Origin: Sinotaia quadrata
Taxonomy: Eukaryota > Mollusca > Gastropoda > Architaenioglossa > Viviparidae
NCBI GenBank assembly: GCA_028829895.1
Contig: CM054177.1
Span: 73,689,663 to 73,753,662 of the forward strand
DNA: 64,000 nt
Reading direction: 5' to 3'
Below the pieces are notes generated by a model. It was not told the DNA's origin and searched no databases. It saw only the letters and a program-made list of their open reading frames with translations. This document shows, one piece after another, positions 1-13,229 of the stretch. A program made the position numbers and the translations under genes. Each line of letters starts with the position of its first letter. Position 1 is the first letter of the stretch.

Positions 1-719
1 CAAACTTGTATAACTTTACAACGCAATAGCTCTAAACGCATACGTAGTGTGGTCGTTCCACATTTGTTACAGAATCACATCGCATTAGGTTTCAAATTAA
101 CGATTCGCGTTCAAGAGGCTCAGCATGCCAAAGCGTGTTTCTTAGCGCAGCGTGAGTCAGACAGTTACAAACAAAAGTGTGTTCATCTTCTAGACAGGAC
201 GTACAGGAATCCATCATGACTCGACTAGCACGTGACCTGTAAACATCAGAGAATAAGTACATCTAATGTTAGCTTGCCTACTGCTGGACGACAATATTTT
301 TTTTTATTTTGTCGTCATCAAAAATGTCTACTTTCTTAAAATTATTTTTTAAAAGAGTTATAAATCACTTATCCGCCTCTTCCGTGTGTAGCACACACTT
401 CTCTATTCTGGGTGATAATTATGTTTTCGTCGCCAGTTACTTCCTTTGCCAGACATCTAAGTTCTCGGCTGAAAAGCATTTCCTTAACTCGAAAACCACA
501 TCATACTATACCTTTTTCGTCCATTCGTGCATGGTTGTGTAGGGAGCCTCCAGTCATCTTGTTTCATAAAAAAAATAATGTTAATTATTGCTGAATGCAT
601 ATTATAGGCTGCTAACGAACGGAGGATATCGATCTGGTTCCTTGGGTACCAGTGTTTTCCATGTAAGCATTTCAAATTCTCTTCTGCATTTTTTCGATAT
701 ATATTTTTTACTTGGTGTT
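1..719. other. AT-rich stretch, nothing recognised
   Basis: I see no repeat copy, splice-flanked open segment or RNA gene here. Short open frames on both strands overlap each other in 309-756 and none has a recognisable domain, so they are treated as chance. Confidence 0.5.
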
Positions 720-813
720 GGGTATAAAGTAAGATATGCTGTAGTTGATGTGACATGCTGGGAAATGGGTATAAAGTAAGATATGCTGTAGTTGATGTGA
801 CATGCTGGGAGAT
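720..813. repeat. 47-bp tandem duplication
   Basis: Two adjacent 47-bp copies, each starting GGGTATAAAGTAAGATATGC, differ only near their 3' ends. The second copy contains the terminus of the family A element that begins at about 796, so the duplication spans the element/host junction and arose after or during insertion. Confidence 0.85.
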
Positions 814-1502
814 GGGTGAGATGTTAATTCTCCACCACCCCAGGCCACCCGTAACCTTAGTCTAATACCCAAAACACACCTTCTGTTTGGCCACACGTGT
901 TAGAAGGATGAATGATAAATAATGTAGATTAGAAGAGTGATAATTCTAGAAGATAGTTCGAGACACCTGATACATACAGCAAGGATAGTAAATAAATACA
1001 GGTAACCGACTACACCAAATAACATGTAAATGAGTCACGCTAACATGAGTGGTCTAAGTATCAACAATAATTGTATTTAACAATAAATGCATTTAACAAG
1101 AAATAACATAAGATATCATGGTTACAAACTATTACAATTAGAGTTTATTATTATATTTTTAAGTCCATAATCACGACCATGCGGTGTCATAAGAGAATGT
1201 CTATTTGAGTCCTATGGCATTGTAGTAATTATCTGGTTTGTTTATCTGAGTGAACTATAAATGAGTTTATAAGAGAACACTGAATGTTTTTGAGTGAACT
1301 CAAGAGTATTTTGGTAGAGATTGTCTACAACTTGACTGAAGCTGTGCAGTTGTGACTTTATAAATACATAGATTTAGATTGACTGACGTATAGCCTAGTG
1401 TCTCAGTGAATGTCGAATGCAGACACACAAGTGGTCCTTTGAACTGATCTTTGGCCTGTGGGTCATTCTGCTCTGGTGTTGCTTGCAGCAGTGCGCTCAT
1501 CA
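796..1502 (-). mobile_element. Family A dispersed repeat, copy 1 (possible solo LTR)
   Basis: The reverse complement of this segment aligns along its length with 22000-22695. Shared blocks include GCAAGCAACACCAG, the phrase CCCACAGGCC, a TATAAA-like motif followed by CTTCAG, TCTAGAATTATCACTC and GGTGGTGGAGAATTAACATC. On the minus strand it ends in ...CATGTCACA, and other copies end in CGTCACA or CGTAACA, so a TG...CA-type long terminal repeat is plausible. The TATA-like motif inside the element fits an LTR promoter. I could not define the 5' terminus or a target-site duplication, so a SINE or MITE is not excluded. No conserved reading frame is shared between copies. Confidence 0.8.
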
Positions 1503-1626
1503 TCCAGGAAAAAGTTACATCAAAGATAAAGTCTCAGACAAAATGCCCATCTGCCAATAAAATACATGTGGTCGTCATACATTTAAATATCAAGAGCAAA
1601 AAAAATCATATAAAATATAGTTAATG

Positions 1627-1817
1627 TTGTTAGTCTGTTACCTTATTAAATAACCCTGACTGTACGTATCAGAGGGCTCTGAACTTCATTCTTTCTTTCA
1701 TTCTTCTTCTTGTGACTAACCAGAAGGTGCGCTTAAGGGACTAGCCTATGGTTACATGGAGCCCATGGGTAGTGGAAGATTAACAGCTTGCATCCATTCC
1801 CACATCAAAACGTCACA
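1627..1817 (+). mobile_element. Family A dispersed repeat, copy 2 (3' fragment)
   Basis: This plus-strand fragment matches the last 190 or so bases of family A. It has AACCCTGACTGTACGTATCAG, then CCAGAAGGTGCG, then GGTAGTGGAAGATTAACA, and ends ATCAAAACGTCACA. It is more diverged than copy 4 and lacks the 5' two thirds. It lies in opposite orientation to copy 1 only about 125 bp away. Confidence 0.75.
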
Positions 1818-1849
1818 ATGGCATATTTTATTGCTTTGTTTTGATACAT

Positions 1850-2041
1850 TTAATGACATCCAATACACGACCCCCTGACATCTTGTACACTTTCGTCACC
1901 TGCCGAATCTACGGGGTCTGGGCTGAGTTCAACACTCTCCTTGCGAGAAATAAGTGTGAAGACATTATTAATTTTACCAAGATACCTTTTATTGACCTTG
2001 ACACTGTCTGTCACTAACATATCCTGTAGTGACCTTGACAC
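1850..2041 (-). other. Open segment of uncertain coding status
   Basis: The minus strand is open for 63 codons with mixed, non-repetitive composition, for example KESVELSPDPVDSAGDESVQ. A CAG|GTGACG donor-like site falls inside it. The segment contains short direct repeats of the phrase GACCTTGACAC, and no domain was recognised. It could be a decayed exon or chance. Confidence 0.15.
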
Positions 2042-2359
2042 CGAATGACACCAGCAGACCCAGTACGACCTTGCTGAACAAGCTTCACAATTCTAGCTTT
2101 GCATGTGCAATTATGTAATGTTTCAATAAATTTGTGAAGAAACATAACAAAGCAACCGATTTTTATTCCATACATTTTAGCGAACATCCCGTTGCTGGAA
2201 ATCCTTTAATTCCTTTCTAAAGTGCTAATTATTGGCAGAGTCCTCCAAATTACGTCTGTCTAGCTCCGGTAGACAATGAAAAGAGACAGAGGGAGAGAGA
2301 GAAGTTTAAACGAAAATAAAGAAACTGTGTGCAGTAAATTTGTGCTCCATTTTATGTGT

Positions 2360-2545
2360 TCATTTCATATTAGTTGTTCATATTCTAGGCATGAGGCTAG
2401 TTATTGGGCAACTGTTCAATCTATTATACATAATATTACCTAGAGATCAGTTTCATTTCATATTAGTTGTTCATATTCTAGTCATGAGGCTAGTTATTGG
2501 CAACTGTTCAATCTATTACACATAATATTCCCTAGAGATCAGTTT
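2360..2545. repeat. 93-bp tandem duplication
   Basis: Two near-identical copies are present, both containing TTAGTTGTTCATATTCTA and CATGAGGCTAGTTATTGG. They differ at a few positions, including one G insertion in the first copy. No further units follow. Confidence 0.9.
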
Positions 2546-2559
2546 CATTTTCATCAGTA

Positions 2560-5120
2560 TTACGGGAGACAAAGAATGCATTTCATTATTGTATTTTAAT
2601 AACATTCGGGATGAACACGCAACATTTGTTTTACTCTGCTGTCGATCTAGAACACGAAAACCCGCTAGTCACTATGGAAACCAGAGGAAAATTAACACAT
2701 TCCAAGAGCAGGAATACATTTGGAACTATGGATGTGAAATAATGCTGGGTGTTGACAGCAGTTTACTCTTTTTTATAGATATTATTTCTCTCTTTGAAAT
2801 GCTCTGCAATTCTTAAAAAAAAAATGGATTGCTTCACACACTCATGCCTTTCATTTATCATTGGCACAGCGTTTCATTCTATTTTTCCAAAGTTTAATAT
2901 TTTTGTTTTCATTTGCCCTAATTCCTTGTCACCTACTTCCATTTCTTTATAATCCTTTCCGCTCTTTGTTGCTTTATTATCTTCGTTCATCACGTCTGAC
3001 TTTCTTGATAATGTCTTTATATTTGTTGTCGTGACTATGGCAACTCTTTTCTTAGTAAGTACCTTTCCCTGGTCATTTCATTTCCATCTCTTGTAATGTC
3101 TATAACATCTTTATGTAATGCCTATAACATCTTTTTGTAATGTCTGTAACATCTGTAACATCATTTTGTAATGTCTATAACATCGTTTTTGTAATGTCTA
3201 TAACATTTTTTGTAATGTCTGTATTGTTAGAAATAAACGAACTTCAAACAGCTAATGATCCAAAGTATAAAGAAGATTCAAAGGCAATAAACGAATTAAA
3301 TAATAAAGACACAGGACACAAAAGGGGCAAGAAAATAAAGAAGACACAAGTAAACAAAAAAATCCCGAAACAAATTATACATATCACACGAACACGTTGC
3401 GCGAGGAGCAAGAAGAGAAGAAAATTATAAACAAGCATACAGAACTGTCGAGGACACATTTCCTGCACAAGCGAAGAAACAAAGAGACAAACAAAATGCT
3501 AAAATGTTAGAGACAGACCGCATGCATGACTGGGCTGCTCAGTTATCTGCCCCCACCTCTCTTGACCTCCAGCCAACATCTGATCTTCAATGAATACTTT
3601 TACATTCAGTTTTTTCTCTAGGCATGTAATTGCCCAGCAGACGCTCGAGTAATTTATTTTTAAGTTCAGATCAAACGATACATGTGTGTCCTAGTTGAGG
3701 ACACACACTCAGTAGAGAAAGCAACATCTAAGGATCACAAGTGACCAAAAAATTATCAGTCAGAAAAACGTATCAATTTTAAAAGGATGGCGAGAGCAAT
3801 GGACGCAGGAGAGTTTTCTTAAAAAAAGCAGCATGACCTTTGTTTCATGGAGGTCGCTTCCTTCGAACTTTGTAACTAAGTGCCATCGGAAGCTCTTTTC
3901 TTGCCCCCCACCGCACCCCCGGCCGCCCTCAGCCAGCCCCTTACTTGGGTAAATTTGGCTTAGATTGTCATTAATATTAGTACAGAATAATCGATTTCAA
4001 GTCCTCTTCTTTTGACTTTTTCCATATGTTCTTTTATGTGCATATTTTCTTTGTCTTTTATTTCCTTTCTTTGCCTTCATTTTGTGTTTCTTCTCCCTCC
4101 CCTTTCTTTTCCACATTTCTTTTTCTAATAATTTTCTTATTGTTTTCTTTGCCTCCGCATTACTTTTTTCTGTATTATTTTTTTTCTCAAAGACATTTGT
4201 GATTTCACGTGTTTTCTTTTCCTTCACTTATGCTTTAAACATTCTTTTTCTTTTTGTCTTGGGACTATTTTCAAACAGGGATGGTGTTTTGAGATTGCTG
4301 ATAACATCAATGTTAGCATTTTTTTAAAATATTTATTTCTAAACAATTTTAATTGCACTGAAGATTCTAAATACTATTATTTCAATTTTAGAAAAAAATA
4401 CTTTATGTTTTTTTTAACACTTAACGGTGTATATAGCAAATACGGAAATAAGTTTTGTTATTCTACCGATCAACAGGCCCTCACCCTATCTCACCCGTCT
4501 TTCCCATGTTACATCCCAAAAAGAATCGGCAGTGCACTGCACAAAAAAACAAGTTAATACTGTCTGAATAATTAACAACTGATCAAGATAACAAACGTAC
4601 TGGACGAATTGAAGATTGATTGAATTAACGAAGAACTCATTCAAGATCGATTGAGATAGCAATTATGCTGGACTGATCAAAGATTGATTGAGTTAACTAG
4701 TGCTTGAAACTAATTAAGATTAATTAGGGTTACTTTAGAGTGGCGGCTAATTAAAATCGAAGTAAGGCAATTGCTGTGCATGAGGTTTCAGCTATAGACC
4801 AAGCTTATGGGGAACATAAGCATTTAAAATCTTTTGGCTACATTTTACAACAGAATTTCTGAAAATATTCAAATTGTCATAGATTTTTGGCCAATATTTA
4901 AATTTCTCTCATTACGTTGTTTTATACTTATTTTGTATATTATAATCAGTTTGTGAATTGTGATGCATGTTTGATTTTGTAAAGCTCCACTTGTTTAGGC
5001 TGATAATTACACCATCTTGATGCATTCTTCATCAAATGTAACAATTGTGACCGATATTTTAGTCAAAGCTTTAGCAAATTTTAGCAAAAGTTTGAAAGCC
5101 AGAACTATTTACTATACTAT
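2560..5120. other. AT-rich stretch with T-rich and A-rich tracts
   Basis: No gene is supportable. A degenerate minisatellite of TGTAATGTCTATAACATC-like units occupies 3092-3222 (about six units of 20-24 bp). A strongly T-rich strand at 4010-4330 generates hydrophobic frames on plus and lysine-rich frames on minus, which are composition artefacts. Loosely repeated GATTGA/GATCAA motifs occur at 4560-4740. Confidence 0.55.
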
Positions 5121-5125
5121 TTATC

Positions 5126-5190
5126 TGTGTGTGTGTGTGTTAGTGTGCTACTTTGTATACACGTATTTGTGTGTTTGAGTATTTGTGTGC

Positions 5191-5260
<70 letters not shown>
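5126..5260. repeat. (GT)n microsatellite
   Basis: The core at about 5193-5258 is a pure GT run, preceded by interrupted GTGT tracts from 5126. It produces Cys-Val or His-Thr frames that are not proteins. Confidence 0.97.
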
Positions 5261-5262
<2 letters not shown>

Positions 5263-5639
5263 TTGTGTTTTGGATAAGTTGTGTGACTGTGACGTGGGAG
5301 ATTAAGAAAAATGTTATAAATAGACTTAAAACTCTAGCGTGGCCGACCACACGTCCACTCACACTTCAGTCGTGTCAGGTGTTACAAGTATTTGATAATT
5401 AAAGGAAACTTTAATTAAGTTAATAATCGCAAAAACGCCTACGAGATCCCTAATCCCGACCTGAATAAAGATGAAGACAAACTTTAAAAGAAAAACGCAA
5501 ATACTTATAAACTTAGTGGCGGAGGAGGCGGGGGGGGGGGTCTGAAAACTGTATAGAAATGAGTGATGGTGGCAGAAATGATTATAAATTAAATCACGAT
5601 GACGCGAGTACACCCTGGGTGTTCGATATTTCCTCAGTA

Positions 5640-6060
5640 TCTACAGTTCACAGAGCGAGAGATTTTGTAATTTTTTTTTAAAACTTGCCGGGCTACGACT
5701 ACGTACACTGGCGGCGATGAAGTTTTGCGTTGACCTGGTCAGTTGGACATGTAGTGCAGGCTGTGGGCATTTCATCTATTTGCGCCTTCGAGGAACCGAA
5801 CCCGGCCGGAGCCAGAACTGTCCAACTGCTCGGTGAGGTGCAAGACGGGCAGGTACTGGCACGCCAACAGAGTGTCAATAGCATGCCAATAGACTAGAAG
5901 GGTAGATAGAGTAGACAGAGTAAACAGAGTGCCGATTCTTCTTGAAAAAAATACCTTTTCACCAGTGGCGTCTTGGAGAGCTTTCTGAGTCATGCTACTC
6001 TGGCATTGGCAAGTTTGACTCCCGTATCTTATAGACAGATCGGGCCGGTCACGTGGTTTG
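5640..6060. other. GC-richer island, no gene assigned
   Basis: Base composition rises relative to the flanks, and frames stay open on both strands between 5699 and 5993. A plus-strand reading over 5735-5895 has mixed amino-acid content but is bounded by stops without good splice sites. I recognise no domain. It could be a decayed exon or the remnant of a mobile element. Confidence 0.3.
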
Positions 6061-6768
6061 TCGTGCTAAATACATGGCGAATTATTACAACTGACGTACA
6101 GAATCAGCCATGATTGAAGAATATTGCCAGAGATCTTCAGGGCTCATGAAGAGACGAACTAACGGTTAGATGAGAAAGTGCAAGATCTTAGCCCAGGTAG
6201 ACTCATAAGTATACTAAAACCTTGTGAACCAAACATGTTCCTCTATTTGTCACTTTATTTATATACTGCATGAGCTTTTATATGTCGAAATTAAGTTCAT
6301 TTTTTATTCGCGTTATAAATACTAATGTAGTGACGTTTAAAGTAGACGTCGTGCTGTGCACGTTAAGAGCAACGTGTAACAAAAGTATACTGAGTTAGCA
6401 TTTGACGGTAAAAAGATTTAACGCCACCTAGGGCCAACGTCTCCCCAAATAGGCGCATCTGTCCGATTCGAGTTGTTATTTTGACCAGTTTAACTACGAG
6501 AGTGAGGGACAGATAGAGAGATACGTCATAGTTAACCAATGGCCGAGTACTGGCCTACTGAGGTCGACCAATAGGAGTTGGTGAAGTGTAGACAGTAAGC
6601 CGGATTTGTGAAAAATATTATAGTTTCAAACAGATCCCTTCAATCTTATTATTTTTCCATTTTTTAACTAATACAATAACGTTTCTTCGTTCCCAGGGAT
6701 TTGGCTTTTTTAAGGCAACAGATCTATGTACTCAAAGTAGAATGAAAGTCTAATATAAAATTAATTGC

Positions 6769-6949
6769 ACATAATTACGATCGTCAACTTTGACAGAGAT
6801 AAATATGCATTTGAAAGGGGTTGTTATACAGCAGAGCAAGGCAAATTTTTTATCGATATGTATCTATGTATATTGATAATTACGGTCGTCAATTGTGACA
6901 GAGATATCCGCTTTTGAATGGGGTTATTACATAACACAGCAAGGTAAAG
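6769..6949. repeat. About 105-bp diverged tandem duplication
   Basis: Two copies share ATTACG[AG]TCGTCAA, TGACAGAGATA and CAGCAAGG[CT]AAA in the same order and spacing. Divergence is clear, so this is an old duplication. Confidence 0.75.
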
Positions 6950-7092
6950 ATTTATAGATAAATTAGAATTCTATTAGAATGGGAAAATCAAACTTCAAAT
7001 CGCGCCTACAACTCTACAGACTGAAGATCTCCATGACAGAGGACTGGCTTTCTTTCCGCCTTCCTTCACTATTTGTGTTAAGGTTAATGGAC

Positions 7093-7172
7093 TCGGATGC
7101 AAAGCTCACTATCCTGAGACAAGAGGTAAAAGTCGGATGCAAAGCTCACTATCCTGGGACAAGAGGTAAAAG
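7093..7172. repeat. 40-bp tandem duplication
   Basis: Two adjacent 40-bp copies of TCGGATGCAAAGCTCACTAT... differ at one visible position (CCTGAGAC versus CCTGGGAC). Confidence 0.92.
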
Positions 7173-8333
7173 TCTGAATCCCGCTCATGATGAAACACGT
7201 GAAGGTGGCGCTCCACAGCTCCAAAACTCAAGGTCAGTGTCAATGTGTGTAGTGCAATAGATGGGACGATAAAACTAGTCCCGTGCCACGCACACTCAAG
7301 ATTCTTTTGGACAGTGGTAAGTTGGAAAGTCAAAGCATGAAGCTGATTGGAGGGGGTGGGGGCAAATTTGTGTTAAAAGAAACAAAAACTCACACATAAA
7401 CACAAACTTGTATCAACTCCTTGAACTTTAATTTCCCCGCTCAAGGCGTTATATTTCTCTCTTCCACAATTCAAATCTCTCCACAGGTGCTTGCACCTGT
7501 CTGAAAATCATCAAGAGTTGGAAACTGATGTGAAATCTAAATATGAAAATAAAACCAAAGAACAAAAAGTATTTTTGCTATCTTGATAGAGTGACTCCCA
7601 CCAGGAGGTACAACATCGTCGAGCAGTGATAACGAGAGGAAATAAAACATAGACGCTTGGAGAGCAAATCATATGAGACACCAGCTTAGCCCTTGCGTCA
7701 TGAACTATCTTTGGCTTTAATATCTGCAATAAACTGTAATAATCAGGCACTTGTCTCATTCGCAGTCGTGTAAAGCGCTGCTCATTCGCAGACACGTCCA
7801 GTGCCTGTGTTTACGTTTCATCAGCCAGCCCAACTAACCATAGTCACGCAACACTTATTTTTCTGACCCACCCTAACTATCTCTTTACAGACACGCACTC
7901 ATAAGCACCTATAACCCTACACTATCTTGTTTGAGAAGGCACGATATTTCCTACCGAGATGTCATCAGATAATAGTTTGGGCATAATACACTTCCAACAT
8001 TCGTGTGCTCAGAGAACTCTATATTTTTAATATTTATACTCTCCATAACATTTTATGGAATCATACATCATTAATCAGAGGAACTGCAACGAAACTGTCA
8101 GTTCAGATACCCCCATCCGATTGTAGTAGGATGAAAGTCTCCATGGAAAGAAGAATAAATTACTTGAATCGGTGCATTTGTCTATTCTATACAGTATTTA
8201 CTGCAAAAAGTTAGACTAGTTACTTGTGATCCTTTGTACTTGTCTGTCAAGTGTTATGAAGCGTGAAGGACCTGTGACATACGGCGCTTAGTCCCTTGAC
8301 AATACATCCAACTAAGTAGTATGCATGTGTGCA
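7173..8333. other. No gene recognised
   Basis: Ordinary AT-rich sequence. I found no copy of families A-D and no tandem array. A short G-rich run occurs at 7350-7364. Confidence 0.5.
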
Positions 8334-8504
<171 letters not shown>

Positions 8505-8941
8505 AATCGTTTCGATAAAAAAAATATGACTTCAATCTCATGGAATTTAAATACACTTTCAAAACAATGTCACGAGCCTGATCGTTAAAAAGTCAGACGA
8601 TAATTCCCTTTTATAATTTCCATTATTTGTTGAGATTTTTTCTTTACTCTAGGGGACAAGCAATTAAGAGGCATGATATTACGTAAATAACTGAGAGCTG
8701 CTTGACAGATAACCTCCAAAACGAAATGAACCTGTTTCGCTATTTCTCTTAAATATAGCGAATATTCAATCGTCAAATAGACTACACATTACTGACAAAA
8801 TAAAATTGTTCTGACAGGGCAAGAAAATGTCCGATAATAATGTGTCCCGTTTCCATTTTCATTCACAAACTGTGGCTCACCATATCGATTTTGGCAAAGC
8901 TGTTGGAATGTTGAGGGTGAAGGGGAGATAATGAAAGGACC

Positions 8942-9221
8942 TCATACCGTAGAAAGTGAAGTGGATGGAGGGTAGGGATGGGGGTAATGACCGCCCTTCC
9001 CACTGAGAGCCTCTAGCAGGTCCCTAACGTGACGTAGCAGGTTATCATGGAATTGGACGCGTCTTGACAGGATGTTCCAAGAGCTAATTAGGTCTGCAGC
9101 GCTCGTAGACCCATCTATGAACTCATTGTTCTCCCCTCTAAAAAAAAATTCATCTGGTGTGTCTCGCATTGTAAGAACGAGCAGTACCAGGCGTTGGTGG
9201 AAAAGATCTTCGCCATGGAAA
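8942..9221 (-). CDS. Possible coding exon, death-effector-like helical pattern (hypothetical)
   Basis: The minus strand is open from an acceptor-like TTGCTTCTCTACTAG (exon would begin at 9221) to a TGA at 8942-8944, about 93 codons. Composition is protein-like and non-repetitive. The segments FHQRLVLLVLTM, TPDEFFFRGENNEF, AADLISSWNILSRR and FHDNLLRHVRDLLEAL would form successive amphipathic helices. The order and spacing, with DL-then-LL pairs, loosely recall helices of death-effector domains (FADD or caspase-8 type). This is pattern recognition only, with no alignment. The GKGG...PHPYPP tail before the stop looks non-coding, so the true exon may end earlier. A different minus frame (9115-9345) and a plus frame (9194-9394) are also open, so strand and frame are not settled, and a pseudogene with a frameshift is possible. 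Confidence 0.25.
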
Positions 9222-9543
9222 CTAGTAGAGAAGCAACAAATTCATCGACTAACCAGTTGCAATATTTGTACAGCTTCCAGAAACCGTTGATCATTCGTTT
9301 GAGACGGTTCCTTTTCCAAGCATCACCCACCGCTCTTAATATCAATGGGATTCAACTGGACGTGCACTCGCAATTGTCGTTTGGTAGCCTGTAACGAATA
9401 TCACTATCGTCAGGAACCGGAAGTGGTTTAACGCTGGGAATCATTTTATGTTCATGAGTCGTAGAGATTAAGATGAACTGTCAGCCCCGCCGAGTTCTCT
9501 AGAGTGCTGTACTAAGTCAGGCGAAAACTAAACATCCGGATAC

Positions 9544-9760
9544 TTTTGTTTTTTTCTTTGTGTGTTGTTTGATCTTGTATTCTTGTTTATCTTTTGCTTG
9601 CCTGCACTTTTTTGTTCATTTGTTTGCTTGCGTGTTATTTCTTTGTACGTTTGCCTGGTTTCTGTTTGTTTCCTTTCACTTGTTTCTGTTTGTTTACTTA
9701 TTACTTATTTGCTTGGCAGTGTGCTTACTTGTACAGTCGGGGGTCTATTGGTTGTTTGCA
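9544..9760. repeat. Degenerate TTTGTTTGC-like T/G-rich tract
   Basis: Imperfect TTTGTTTG/CTTGCTTG repeats make three plus-strand frames open at once and give Phe/Leu/Cys-rich translations. This is expected of a decayed tetranucleotide repeat rather than a membrane protein gene. Confidence 0.7.
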
Positions 9761-9794
9761 AATATCGCCGTCCTTGGGAAAAAAGTTAGTGATT

Positions 9795-10067
9795 GTGACG
9801 CCAAGGCCACCAAGTTAATGGTTATGATTATTATTATTAATTAATCATGTAAAACTAATTATAAGTTTTGAGAATCTTAACAAATTTTATGTTATTAATA
9901 ATTCTCCAGAAGACTATTCGTCTCTCTCACTTTGCGGATATGCGGGCGCTGTTAACGTTTTCTCTGTTCCACAACATTAAAGACAAACATTTACCGTCAC
10001 ACAATATTTCCGTAGGTGAAAAACTTCTTACTAAAGGAAGACAAATCTATCTTTAATCTGTATTTAG
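9795..10067 (+). mobile_element. Family B dispersed repeat, copy 1
   Basis: Matches copies at 24505, 40273 and 58763 (reverse). Diagnostic order: TGACGCC...CCACCAAGTTAATGG, a TTATTATTATTAATTAAT tract, ATTCTCCAGAAGAC, CTCTCACTTTGCGGATATG, TTCCACAACATTAAAGACAA, CACACAATATTTCCGTAGGTG and GAAGACAAATCTATCTTTAATCT. At about 270 bp with no conserved reading frame, it is a short non-autonomous element (SINE or MITE class). I see no tRNA-like head or clear terminal inverted repeat. Confidence 0.88.
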
Positions 10068-11113
10068 CGAGCCCTCATCAACCCACTTTTTTCTCCAACA
10101 TAAAATTATCAATACGTGTAAAATGTCAATAAATTTAATAATAAATATTTTAAATCATTAATCAAATATGCATATAACAAATACAATAACAAAGGTTACT
10201 TGACATCAATATTTCCACGAAGCCACATTTAAATAATTTTAATACCTATACAGTCTTATATCCTAAAACACAATTCAACAGACTAGTTTCAATACAAATC
10301 GCAGGATAGTTCTTATCAGAAAACAGAAATAGAGTTATTAGAGAAAAGTTATAATAATTTCTATGTAACCTTTATAAACAAAGCTGCATTAGATTTTGTG
10401 CTTGTTTTTCATAACAAAGCCACAAGTTTATTTCTCATGTTATTACTGTCAGTTCCACGTATTTCCCTTCCTTTCCCCTTGTAGAGCGCTAATTAACTGC
10501 TATTCTCTTGAGGCTATCCTGGGTGTTCCTTTGGAATATCAGCACCCTCAAGCAGAAAAAGAATTTACAGTAACTTCCTTGTACCAGCTATTCCACAATG
10601 TAGTCAGTATACTTTGCCACCATTCAACAATGGAGTGAGGTGTATTTCTTACACTTACACATTGGGATAGATTGGGATTGGGATTTCTACCATGATCATA
10701 GTGATTTATAATTGGTAAACCAGGAGATTTAGGTAAAACAATGAAAGGCTGTTTATTCCTAAAAAGTATAATCAGGGAACAAATGCTACGTTTCCAGTTT
10801 ACTCATCTTTAACCCCAATTTCTCTTACATTCAAGTCTCGACTTACAATTTCCTGCAACAGTATTTATTAGTCCGATAAACGCATGCAGCATAATAAATA
10901 CAGTATATAAATTTTGTGAGCACTTTCACTAGAAACAATGTCAAGTGTTTTGGCATACTATAAACGAGCATCTTAGTTCAAACATTTGTAGAAATAATAG
11001 TCTATTCACATTATACATCTCTACAAAAACACAAGTATAACATACCAATAGCAAAATACACAAAATACTTCTAAGCCCATTCTCTAAAAATCAGTCAGAT
11101 AACTCACCATTAA
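10068..11113. other. AT-rich stretch, nothing recognised
   Basis: No repeat family copy and no supportable exon was seen between the family B and family C elements. Confidence 0.5.
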
Positions 11114-11400
11114 GATAACGGCCGCCCTTCATGACCTGACTTATTGCCACTCCAAATTCAAGTGATTAGACAATAGAATTCTTTACAGCAGGTAAACGTT
11201 TGAACTCAGTTCATTGGCTGGTATAGTTCCCATAAATTGTACTGGATAATAAAAACTACTCATCCAGTTGAAACTGGTTTGGTTTGCATCAGCAAGTTTT
11301 AGCTTATTCTCGAATTGTTTACTCCAATTTTGACACAACAAATATACTATCATAAGTGTTCCAGCAGGTGAATAAGTTAGTATATGAATATCACTTGACA
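11114..11400 (+). mobile_element. Family C dispersed repeat, copy 1 (single-unit form)
   Basis: Aligns with the reverse complement of 36305-37362. It begins AACGGCCGCCCTTCATGACC and TTGCCACTCCAAATTC, continues through GATTAGAC...GAATTCTTTACAGCAGGTAAA, then CATTGGCTGGTATAG, GGATAATAAAAACTACTC and CAGTTGAAACTGGTTTGG. It contains exactly one copy of the segment that is repeated 13 times at 36556-37311. Similarity fades after about 11400. Confidence 0.85.
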
Positions 11401-12137
11401 TTTTCTGAACCCGCATTTGATGTACAACATAATGACTCAAAATAAGCGGTTAATCATTTCTAATTTTATTATTAATAATAAAGTAAATCAAATACACTTA
11501 TATCATGGCTGCCTCTTTGACACAACTATCATGACGATAAAAGATAATGTACTGAGTGTGTATTTTTAAAAGCGAACTAAAGTAAGTCATTGCAACATTA
11601 TTGACAGATATGTGAGGTGCTGTTATGGTTGTCAATCTTTTCTCTTTTCTTTGCCAAGGTCAGCAGCGACGTGTCTCATTACTTCAGTCAAAGTTGCAAT
11701 CATGCCAAGCTGGGCTGGGAGGAGGGTACAAAGTTCATTCTAATTGAGAAAATTTAGATTCTTGAAATGGCTACGCAGATTTTGATTAAATATCAAACTA
11801 AATTGACACTGACTGGACAGTTTATTTGTATAAATGTGTGTGCGTGTATTTAACAGCTAATATATGTTTTCCTTGGGTAATACATTTCTACAATTTTTTT
11901 TTTTCTTAAAGACTTTATAATATTTGTGGAACAAATTACTCGAGACCTTATTAAATAAAAAAAATGTTGTATGCACTAGAACAATGAGTACCAGTAAGAT
12001 TGATTATCGCATTTAACGGGAAGATGAGTGAATTATTTTAAATTAAGAATTTATTATATGTTTATCTGAGATGACACAGAAGTGTCACGTTAATTATAAT
12101 AATGTATTAAATGATAATCAAATACACATAATCTCAC

Positions 12138-12138
<1 letters not shown>
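11401..12138. other. AT-rich stretch, nothing recognised
   Basis: No exon or repeat copy seen. This sequence separates family C copy 1 from the compound microsatellite. Confidence 0.45.
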
Positions 12139-12752
<614 letters not shown>

Positions 12753-13229
12753 CACTTACTGACGCACCAAACCACAAAACAACACTAAATTTCATTTTAA
12801 ACCATTTGACAAAAAATTCGAAAACACAGGCGATTATTTTCGTAATTTCGAAAACATTGCTTCAGCTACGGGTTTCCGGAGTGGACGTTGGGGCCAATAC
12901 ATGACGTCATATTTAAGAGGACAGGCGAAATAACGTTTGAGAAACTGCCAGAAGAAAATTTGATTTATGACAATTACAAGAGAGAATTGTTAGTATTTTT
13001 TCCATGTTTCAAGTGAGATGCATAGAAAACTTTTCTGACAGTTTTCACATCAACAATCGGAAATGTTCATGCTAGCGGCTGACAGACTAAAATATTTAAT
13101 GACATGCAGGCTACAATTAGAAAGGACAGACAGAAGCAAACCAAAAGAAATAAAAACTCATTTCGTCAAGGACCAAGTGTTAAAGGATTTGTTCACCATC
13201 GCTGATCGCATTCACTAAAGAGAGGTGAT

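Noticed and set aside
5960..6060. tRNA-like phrase GCAAGTTTGACTCCCG near 6010
   Set aside because: It resembles a B box only weakly. No acceptor or anticodon stem can be drawn around it.
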